A stretch of 20,276 bases of DNA from JAICIG01 sp035532215 (GTDB lineage: Bacteria > Planctomycetota > Planctomycetia > Pirellulales > JAICIG01), in contig DATKRK010000049.1 in the NCBI GenBank assembly GCA_035532215.1, forward strand, positions 1 to 20,276, read 5' to 3'. The notes under the pieces are model-generated. The model had not been told where the DNA came from, did not search any database, and saw only the letters and a list, made by a program, of their open reading frames with translations. The position numbers and the translations under genes were made by a program. Below, one piece after another: positions 14,890 through 20,276 of this stretch. Every line of letters starts with the position of its first letter. Within the stretch, counting starts at the first letter, position 1.

Positions 14890-15438
14890 ATGTCTGGCAA
14901 CTGGTACTGTTTAGCGTTCGGCATCGAACTCGGCCCGATGGCACGAGACGACCTGGCACAACTGGCGTCGAGCGGCCAACTTTCGCCCGACAGCCAGGTG
15001 CGCGAAGGCGCGGCGGGCGCGTGGGTGGCCGCCCGCACGGTGGCGGGCCTGTTTCCCGCCGGCGGCGAAGCGATCGCCGAAAGCCGCTGGTACTACGAGT
15101 TCATGGGCGAAGTGCTCGGGCCGATGAAGTTCGAAGATCTGCGATTGCTCGCCGAGCAGGGCAATTTGCGGCCCGAGAACCGAGTTCGCGAAGGCGATCG
15201 GGGCGTCTGGAAGCCGGCTTCGGCGGTCCCCGAGCTTTTCAAGAGCGAGCGCCCGGCGGGCGAGGCCGACACCGATTTCGAGCTTTCGGCGCCGCACTGG
15301 GTTTCGCGGCCGGCCAGCGCGCCCGTTGACCGCTCGACCTCCTCGAAGCCTCCATCCGCCCCGCCCGCCGATGTTCCGCCCGCGGTCGAGTCCGACGACA
15401 CCGATTTCGATCTCGGCCCTCCGCAGAAAGCCGAGTAA
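14890..15438 (+). CDS. Tandem GYF_2 (DUF4339) domain protein
   Basis: This 182-residue protein has two GYF_2 domains, at about residues 4-54 and 66-117. Each has the pattern W-Y-x(n)-GP-M, then a helix (DDLAQLASSGQLSPDSQVREG and the parallel FEDLRLLAEQGNLRPENRVREG) and a W before a hydrophobic end. Such domains are thought to bind proline-rich or C-terminal peptides; in planctomycetes they often precede a membrane domain. Here no membrane helix follows. A disordered Pro/Ser/Ala tail (about 118-182) ends the protein and repeats a short motif, DTDFELSAP and DTDFDLGPP. It is predicted to be cytoplasmic and soluble. No catalytic part is present. The ATG has only weak upstream pairing, but the first domain begins right at the start. 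Confidence 0.85.
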   Translation: MSGNWYCLAFGIELGPMARDDLAQLASSGQLSPDSQVREGAAGAWVAARTVAGLFPAGGEAIAESRWYYEFMGEVLGPMKFEDLRLLAEQGNLRPENRVREGDRGVWKPASAVPELFKSERPAGEADTDFELSAPHWVSRPASAPVDRSTSSKPPSAPPADVPPAVESDDTDFDLGPPQKAE

Positions 15439-15463
15439 AGCGGTTTTTATTTCGCTCACTCGG
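15431..15463 (+). terminator. Imperfect stem-loop at the end of the GYF_2 gene
   Basis: CCGAGT (15431-15436) pairs with ACTCGG (15458-15463) and AGCG (15439-15442) with CGCT (15453-15456), enclosing a T-rich loop. The stop codon lies in the left arm. A T-run after the stem is missing, so termination is only possible, not shown. Confidence 0.3.
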
Positions 15464-15497
15464 AATTAAAGCAGACGCCTGTTTGATCGCGTCAGGG

Positions 15498-15503
15498 TAC
15501 AAT
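15498..15503 (+). promoter_or_regulatory. TACAAT -10-like box before the beta-repeat gene
   Basis: TACAAT is followed by GGCGG and lies about 40 bases before the ATG at 15543. The -35 region at 15474-15481 does not resemble TTGACA. It would give an independent transcript for the next gene. Confidence 0.28.
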
Positions 15504-15542
15504 CGGCGGAGCCTTCGTTCCCTCGCTCCAAGGAGGAATCGC

Positions 15543-17459
15543 ATGTCGCTCGCGTCTCTCGGCTTGCACAACCCTCGGCTCGCATTTGGAATCCTCGTCG
15601 CCTGGAGCCTATCAGCAGCGCCCGGACGCACCGAGGAAACTCCGCACCAAGGGACGCTATCGGGCAGAATCGTCGATGCCGAAGGCACGCCCGTCGCAGG
15701 CGCAACAGTTTCGATCAACACCTGGGGAGACAAGGAGCCTGTCAAGTTGTTCGTAGAGGGCGTCAGCGGCGCCGACGGTCGGTTCACGCTAGGGCCGGCC
15801 GACGCGGTTTATCGGCACTCGTTCGATATCATCATTGAAGGCGACGGCTTCGCGCGCCAATACGTTCCAGGCGGCGCCTATTCCGTCTTTCCGAACGCCG
15901 ACTGCGAGCTGGGCGTCATCCGCGTCGACCGGGGCTGTTCATTCAGTGGCTTGGTGCTCGACCACGACGGAACGCCGTTGGCGGATGCGCTCGTGGAGCC
16001 TGTCGTTGATCGACGTTATTTGGGCCATACCATCACCGGGGCCGCTCCGATGAGGCCCGTCAGAACGGATGCCGAGGGGCGTTTCCGCACGCCTGGGATA
16101 CCGGTGGGCGAACGCGTAATTCTGGTCCGTGTTCCGCATCGACAACTTGCATGGGTTGTACTGCCGGACGCGCCGCACGGAGAGCGAACCCTGCCGCCGA
16201 TCGTTGTCGAGCGGGACGTGCCGATTCTTGGGAGGATCACGGACGGCCGAGGCGAGCCGGTTGCCGGGGTGGTCGTTCAAGCCAATGCAGAATCGAATCC
16301 AACGACTTCTGATGCAGAGGGTCGATTTGTCCTGTCCGGATTCGGTCCCAATCCCCGTTTTCAGTTGCAAGCGAAAAAGGACGGGTATGTGTTTATCAAC
16401 TGGGGCGTGAAAGGAAGCGATGACGGCTTCCACTGGCACGAGGTCGGCGCCGCAGGGAAAGAGCATGGGCCGGTTAGGCAATTATCGGTGGTGATGCAGC
16501 CGGTGGTCTGGATCGAAGGAGAAGCCATCGATGAAGCGACGGGAGAACCGGTACGACTCGATCGCGTCGTGCTCTGCTTCTTCGAGCGAAAGCCGAACGG
16601 CGAAGTCGTTTTGGACGGTTGCCGCAACTCGCGTTTCGAGCAACCGCAAAACGGACGCTTCCGCGTGCCCTATTCAACGCCCGAGGAGTACCACCTGACG
16701 TTTTCCGCCAAAGGCTATCACGACGCCGAGGCGTTCACGCCCAAGGTCGATGCACTTGCGTCGGTCGAAGGCATCCGCGTCAAATTGCGGAAGAAGATCG
16801 ACGGCTCGACGGCGCAACTACCGCGGCAAACGATTATTGGATCGGTAACCGATCACGGTCGTCCGGTAGAGACGGGCTGGGTGGCGCTGTGGTCCGTTCG
16901 GCCGTCTGAAAACATTGTAAATGCATATATCATGCGCGGCCGCACGGTCACTGCAGATGCCGCCATCTGTGCCAGCGCGCCGATTCAAAACGGCAAATAC
17001 GTGCTGACGGCGCCCTTTCAAGGCGATGCTTTCTACCTTGTCGCGGAGTCGCCGGAACGGGCGCCGACGCAAATCGGCCCTCTCGAAGTCGCACTGGGCG
17101 AAGCGAAGTCGCTGGACATTGCTTGCGTCGAAGGCGGCGCCGTTCAGGGGACCGTCAAGGATCGTCCTTCAGATTGGGAAGATGATCTTTGGGTCGTGGC
17201 GTTTACCGACACGGGCGTTCGAGTCGAAACCCGAGTCCTGCCCGACGGCTCATTTTCGCTGGCGAACCTACCGCCAGTGCGCTATGGGCTTAAAGTAGGG
17301 CACGACGCCTACCGCGACTCAGAAGTGCCACGCGGTCCAAACATCCCGCCGGAGGCGCGGGAAACCAATTCCGATCCTTGGAAGCGAGCGGTGGTTGTGA
17401 ACGTTTCGCCCGGCGAAGAGCGCGACGCGGTTGAGTTGCGGTTGCCGAAGCGGGATTGA
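15543..17459 (+). CDS. Exported carboxypeptidase-regulatory-like repeat protein
   Basis: This 638-residue protein starts at an ATG seven bases after a strong AAGGAGG; the frame is open upstream to 15483, but that start has no such support. A signal peptide covers about residues 1-27. The rest is a chain of roughly six Ig-like beta-sandwich units of the CarboxypepD_reg type: about 37-120 (LSGRIVDAEGTPVAGATV), 132-220 (SGLVLDHDGTPLADALV), 226-320 (ILGRITDGRGEPVAGVVV), 321-415 (IEGEAIDEATGEPV), 430-525 (IIGSVTDHGRPVETGWV) and 532-630 (VQGTVKD). Typical D-A-E-G-R-F turns recur. No peptidase or other catalytic domain is attached, so it is probably a structural or adhesive surface protein. Its codon use looks less GC-biased than that of the genes before it, for example around 16900-16940. 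Confidence 0.85.
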   Translation: MSLASLGLHNPRLAFGILVAWSLSAAPGRTEETPHQGTLSGRIVDAEGTPVAGATVSINTWGDKEPVKLFVEGVSGADGRFTLGPADAVYRHSFDIIIEGDGFARQYVPGGAYSVFPNADCELGVIRVDRGCSFSGLVLDHDGTPLADALVEPVVDRRYLGHTITGAAPMRPVRTDAEGRFRTPGIPVGERVILVRVPHRQLAWVVLPDAPHGERTLPPIVVERDVPILGRITDGRGEPVAGVVVQANAESNPTTSDAEGRFVLSGFGPNPRFQLQAKKDGYVFINWGVKGSDDGFHWHEVGAAGKEHGPVRQLSVVMQPVVWIEGEAIDEATGEPVRLDRVVLCFFERKPNGEVVLDGCRNSRFEQPQNGRFRVPYSTPEEYHLTFSAKGYHDAEAFTPKVDALASVEGIRVKLRKKIDGSTAQLPRQTIIGSVTDHGRPVETGWVALWSVRPSENIVNAYIMRGRTVTADAAICASAPIQNGKYVLTAPFQGDAFYLVAESPERAPTQIGPLEVALGEAKSLDIACVEGGAVQGTVKDRPSDWEDDLWVVAFTDTGVRVETRVLPDGSFSLANLPPVRYGLKVGHDAYRDSEVPRGPNIPPEARETNSDPWKRAVVVNVSPGEERDAVELRLPKRD

Positions 17460-17701
17460 AGGCTCGCTCGCGCCCTGATCGATCGTCTCCGGAAATATCT
17501 TTTTTCTTTGGCGACGATGGTGACAAGGCAATCCGTCGCTTCGCCGATCGGACGCGATGAAGGCATCTCACACTGCGCCCGTGACCTCTCAGCTTGAATT
17601 GATAAGATAACCGGGGGCGTGTAGCGACGAGATGCGTTGCCTTGACGGCGAGCCGCCGCGAGCGGCAGGATTCCGCCACCGATTCGAGAGCGAAAGAGAC
17701 G
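17460..17701. other. Intergenic region without recognised feature
   Basis: This 242-base gap holds an A/T-rich patch (17594-17610) that resembles parts of a promoter but has no well-spaced partner box, and a short 5-base-stem hairpin near 17650. I see no gene or convincing site in it. Confidence 0.4.
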
Positions 17702-18757
17702 ATGCCAAACTTCGAACGACCGCGCCGGCGCCCCGCGGCGCTTGCCATGGTTAGCTTGTGCCTGCTCTCGCTCGCCGCCGGCGGCTGCTGGTCGGGCGCG
17801 CCGACCAAGGAAGTCGTCGCTTACACGGCGCTCGATTCCGATTTCTCGAAGCCGATCTTCGCCGACTTCCGTGAGCAGACCGGCATCACCGTGCTTCCCA
17901 AGTTCGACGCCGAGAGTGCGAAAACGGTCGGTCTCACCACCGATCTGATCGCCGAAGCCGAGCATCCGCGCTGCGACGTGTTCTGGAATAACGAAATCAT
18001 CAACACGCTGCGGCTCGAAGAGCGCGGGCTGTTGGACGCCTATCGCTCGCCCGCGGCGAAGGAATACCCGGCCATTTTCCGCTCGCCCGAGGGCTACTGG
18101 CACGGGTTCGCGGCGCGGGCCCGGGTGATCGTCGTCAACACCGAGCGGGTGGCCGAAGTCGACCGCCCGACGTCGATCGAGGACTTGACTCTCGAACGCT
18201 GGCGCGGCCAGATCGGCATCGCCAAGCCGCTGTTCGGCACGACGGCTACGCACGCCGCCTGCCTGTTCGCCGTCTGGGGCGACGAGCGGGCCGAAGATTA
18301 TTTCGAGCGGCTCAAGGCCAACGACGTCCGCATCATGTCGGGCAATAGGCAGGTGGCGCAGGCGGTGGCCGGCGGCCAACTGGCCTTCGGCCTGACCGAC
18401 ACCGACGACGCGATCGGCGAAATGGAAGCCGGCAAGCCGCTGGCGATCATCTATCCCGACCAGCAAGCAGGCGGCGTGGGGACGCTGTTCATTCCCAACA
18501 CGCTGGCGATTCTCAAAACCTGCCCTCACCCGGCGGCGGCCCGCAAACTGGTCGATTACCTGCTTTCGCCCCCTGTCGAAGCGAAGCTGGCCGCAGGCCC
18601 CAGCGCCCAAATTCCGCTCAATCCGGCGGTCGATGCCAAGACTCGGGTCGAAACGCCGAACACCATCCGGGCGATGCAGGTCGATTTCAAAGCCGCCGCC
18701 GACGAGTGGGACACGGCGGCCAAGTTCCTGCGAGCGCGGTTCGCCGCGGCCGACTAG
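17702..18757 (+). CDS. Lipoprotein ABC-transporter solute-binding protein (iron-type family)
   Basis: This 351-residue protein starts with a basic n-region, a hydrophobic core and L-A-A-G-G-C at 24-29, so Cys29 is the likely lipidated residue. The mature part is a periplasmic-binding fold: VVAYTALDSDFSKPIFADF (38-56) is the usual first strand and helix, followed by TDLIAEAEHPRCDVFWNNE (80-98), GYWHGFAARARVIVVN (131-146) and GGVGTLFIPNTLAILK (257-272). This resembles Fe(III)-binding proteins of the FbpA/FutA group. The adjacent tyrosine pair that binds iron in FbpA is not evident, so the ligand may differ (another metal chelate, thiamine or an organic anion). No permease or ATPase gene lies next to it. 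The ATG at 17702 is preferred over an in-frame upstream start at 17642 because the signal peptide begins there and AAAGAGA precedes it. Confidence 0.84.
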   Translation: MPNFERPRRRPAALAMVSLCLLSLAAGGCWSGAPTKEVVAYTALDSDFSKPIFADFREQTGITVLPKFDAESAKTVGLTTDLIAEAEHPRCDVFWNNEIINTLRLEERGLLDAYRSPAAKEYPAIFRSPEGYWHGFAARARVIVVNTERVAEVDRPTSIEDLTLERWRGQIGIAKPLFGTTATHAACLFAVWGDERAEDYFERLKANDVRIMSGNRQVAQAVAGGQLAFGLTDTDDAIGEMEAGKPLAIIYPDQQAGGVGTLFIPNTLAILKTCPHPAAARKLVDYLLSPPVEAKLAAGPSAQIPLNPAVDAKTRVETPNTIRAMQVDFKAAADEWDTAAKFLRARFAAAD

Positions 18758-18794
18758 TGATCTGTCAACCCCGTTTCGAGCATGTTAGCGGCCA

Positions 18795-18868
18795 GGGTGG
18801 CTGGCGGCAGAGCCTAGGCGATGCCCCCAGCGAACTGGGCCTTCGCCCAGGCTCAGACCCAGCCATCC
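18795..18868. repeat. Structured palindromic element with three nested stems
   Basis: Outer arms GGGTGGCTGG (18795-18804) and CCAGCCATCC (18859-18868) pair over 10 positions with one G-T wobble. Inside, GAGCC (18810-18814) faces GGCTC (18850-18854). The core is a perfect hairpin CTGGGC-CTTC-GCCCAG (18835-18850), which shares one base with that right arm. It lies 37 bases after the solute-binding-protein gene. No T-run follows. It may be a dispersed planctomycete repeat, a transcript-end stabiliser or a structured RNA. Confidence 0.55.
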
Positions 18869-18897
18869 ATCACTTGAACATCCATCAAAATGAACGG

Positions 18898-18925
18898 CTG
18901 ACGATGCGCTAGCGTGCTCTATACT
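18898..18925 (+). promoter_or_regulatory. Candidate promoter for the glycine-zipper protein gene
   Basis: CTGACG (18898-18903) and TATACT (18920-18925) are 16 bases apart, matching four and five of six consensus bases, about 55 bases before the ATG at 18981. Confidence 0.4.
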
Positions 18926-18980
18926 GGCGGCGGCGTCCTTTTCGTGTTCGTCGAATGGCCCCCATAAGCGGCTCACTTCG

Positions 18981-19907
18981 ATGCGATCTCACGGCCTGAT
19001 TTGGACGGCGGCGGCGACCTGCTGGCTGGGCTGGCCGGCAACGACCGAGCCGCCGCGCGGGCCATCCCCGGCGGAGATTCGCGCCGAGGCCGCCGCGCGG
19101 GCCGAACGCAGCCTGGCCTGGGCCGACGCCGAGAGCCAACGGGCGTTGCAGTTGGCGCCGCTCGATGAGTTTTTCGCCGACGTAAAAAAACACACGCCGC
19201 AATTCGCCGACGCCGTGCTGGGCTTGGGCAGCAAGTGGCGGTTCGTCGCCGACAAGCTGCCCTACACCCGAGGCAACCGCCACGCCGAGTTCTTGCAATC
19301 CGCCTTCCGCGAACATCTCTTCGCGCCCGAAGATCTCTCGCGAGCCATCGAGCAAATCGCCCGCAGCTACGCCGATTCGCTGACGGCGATCGAAAACCGG
19401 ATGCTGGTCAAGCTGCGGGAAGATCTCAGCGACCTGCCGCCCGCCGCGTTGCCGCAATTCGCCGACGAGGCGACGCTCTGGGCAGCCTATCAAGACGCCC
19501 TGCAGCGCACGCTGGCCCACATCGGCGACGATTTGAAGGCCGACGTCAGTCAGGAACTCGTGTCGCTCGTCGCGGGCGAAGTGCTGACGCAGGTCGCGGT
19601 GCGGCTGGGCGTCTCGGCAGGCATTCTCGGCGCCGGGGCGGGGGCTTCGTGGGCCACGCTGGGCGCCGGGCTGGTCGTCGGCCTGATCGTCGATCAACTC
19701 GTCAGTTGGATCTGGGATTGGTGGGCCGACCCGCGCGGCAATCTGGCCGCGGAACTGAACGACAAGCTCAACCATCTGCATGCGCTGATCGTCGACGGCG
19801 ACGATGCTGCGCCGGGGCTCAAGGCGGCGCTCGGCGATTTCGCCCGACGCCGTGCAGAGCTGCGCAAAGCTGCCATCTTGGAACTGCTACGAACCGACGG
19901 GGCATAG
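18981..19907 (+). CDS. Exported hypothetical protein with glycine-zipper membrane hairpin
   Basis: This 308-residue protein has a short N-terminal hydrophobic stretch (about 6-20) that may be a signal peptide or anchor. Residues 30-205 are predicted to be helical and charged, with an aromatic patch near 80-95. A long hydrophobic, small-residue-rich segment follows (about 209-247), with GILGAGAGASWATLGAGLVVG resembling a glycine zipper and ending in a tryptophan-rich WIWDWW. A charged helical C-terminus (255-304) closes it. Glycine zippers of this type pack tightly in membranes and are found in pore-forming and envelope proteins, but I recognise no named family. No strong Shine-Dalgarno is seen; the ATG is chosen because it gives the hydrophobic N-terminus. 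A TTG-started small secreted peptide follows after 38 bases, which suggests the two are co-expressed. Confidence 0.75.
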   Translation: MRSHGLIWTAAATCWLGWPATTEPPRGPSPAEIRAEAAARAERSLAWADAESQRALQLAPLDEFFADVKKHTPQFADAVLGLGSKWRFVADKLPYTRGNRHAEFLQSAFREHLFAPEDLSRAIEQIARSYADSLTAIENRMLVKLREDLSDLPPAALPQFADEATLWAAYQDALQRTLAHIGDDLKADVSQELVSLVAGEVLTQVAVRLGVSAGILGAGAGASWATLGAGLVVGLIVDQLVSWIWDWWADPRGNLAAELNDKLNHLHALIVDGDDAAPGLKAALGDFARRRAELRKAAILELLRTDGA

Positions 19908-19945
19908 AGTCGCGTTCAGAACCTTTGAACTCGGGAGACCGCACT

Positions 19946-20140
19946 TTGAACTCGATCGCAAAATCATGCCTGGGGGCAGTGCTGATCGCGGGCGGCTTGG
20001 CGGCGCCAGTCGTGGCTGGCGCAAAGACGAAAGCCGCCAAAGAGGCGGCCGAATACGTGCTGCGCAAATTCGGCAAACAGGCGGCCGAGGAAGGCGCCGA
20101 AAAGCTGGCCGTGCGGATCGAATGGTTGGCGGCGCAGTAA
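19946..20140 (+). CDS. Small exported helical peptide (64 aa), TTG start
   Basis: The frame encodes 64 residues when started at the TTG at 19946, which has GGGAG eight bases upstream. The first 25 residues form a signal peptide (N-S-I-A-K, hydrophobic core, P-V-V-A-G-A), and this is why a real gene is preferred over chance. The mature part of about 40 residues is a basic/acidic alanine-rich helix, AAKEAAEYVLRKFGKQAAEEG, able to be amphipathic. I recall longer planctomycete exported proteins with a similar EAAEYVxRKFG helix, so this could be a C-terminally truncated member; the sequence after the stop does not restore the frame. It follows the glycine-zipper membrane gene. The function is unknown. 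Confidence 0.55.
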   Translation: MNSIAKSCLGAVLIAGGLAAPVVAGAKTKAAKEAAEYVLRKFGKQAAEEGAEKLAVRIEWLAAQ

Positions 20141-20213
20141 CCGTTCACGGATTTTAACCGATGCCCTGGTGAACGGGCGCGCAGAACCAGAGGACCGCAG
20201 GTCGGAAAGGCTG

Positions 20214-20276
20214 ATGGTGGGGCAAAACGCAATCGCTCAAGAAGTATCCGGCGCCAGACTCGGCGCGGCGGCGCCG
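20214..20276 (+). CDS. Possible start of a further gene, cut by the window edge
   Basis: An ATG at 20214 preceded by GGAAAGG opens a frame that reaches the window edge (21 codons, MVGQNAIAQEVSGARLG...). A GTG at 20169 in the same frame is an alternative start. No family is recognisable from so few residues. Confidence 0.25.
   Translation, partial: MVGQNAIAQEVSGARLGAAAP

Noticed and set aside
15483..15542. TTG start at 15483 for the beta-repeat protein
   Set aside because: The ATG at 15543 has a strong AAGGAGG and directly begins the signal peptide.
19235..19945. Long upstream extension of the frame of the small peptide at 19946
   Set aside because: It lies inside the glycine-zipper gene in another phase and is Arg-rich nonsense; the signal peptide and Shine-Dalgarno place the start at 19946.

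Overview
The window reads as chromosomal DNA of a high-GC planctomycete, most likely of the Pirellulales. The grounds are a BatA/VWA plus VWA/amidotransferase-like gene pair, a giant DUF4175-like coiled-coil membrane protein, secreted prenyltransferase/squalene-oxidase-type repeat proteins, an NPCBM-domain protein, GYF_2 (DUF4339) and carboxypeptidase-regulatory-like repeat proteins, and palindromic elements between genes. This is an inference from gene content and base composition; no database was searched. No rRNA, tRNA, CRISPR array, transposase or integrase was seen.

Layout. Positions 1-97 (minus strand) hold the first 32 codons of a divergent family-2 glycosyltransferase. From 274 to 12937 runs one co-oriented block of seven genes: BatA/VWA protein (274-2466), VWA/amidotransferase-like protein (2463-4847), DUF4175-like coiled-coil protein (4956-8567), an exported linker protein (8642-9481), two tandemly duplicated alpha/alpha-toroid proteins (9502-10596 and 10605-11678) and an NPCBM protein (11687-12937). 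Overlaps and 8-base gaps tie most of it together, so it is probably an operon or two closely linked ones. Next comes a two-gene unit with a 4-base overlap: a FadR-type GntR regulator (13054-13761) and an arylamine N-acetyltransferase (13758-14585). A 304-base gap follows, holding a REPIN-like double hairpin inside an 11-base outer inverted repeat, and a good sigma70-like promoter. Then come a tandem GYF_2 protein (14890-15438), an exported six-repeat beta-sandwich protein (15543-17459), an orphan lipoprotein solute-binding protein (17702-18757), a glycine-zipper membrane protein (18981-19907), a 64-residue exported peptide with a TTG start (19946-20140) and a possible gene start cut by the window edge.

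How the genes may work together. The 274-12937 block looks like an envelope system. Two membrane-anchored VWA proteins could present metal-dependent adhesion sites to partners. The DUF4175-like protein spans the membrane and sends a long coiled coil outward or inward. The linker protein, the two toroids and the NPCBM protein are all predicted to be exported. In relatives such VWA genes usually sit beside a MoxR-type AAA+ ATPase and a DUF58 gene. Neither is present here: the block begins directly at a divergent glycosyltransferase. The most distinctive features are the toroid pair, whose mature parts are nearly identical while one carries a twin-arginine signal and the other an ordinary Sec signal, and the three different nested palindromic elements placed between genes.
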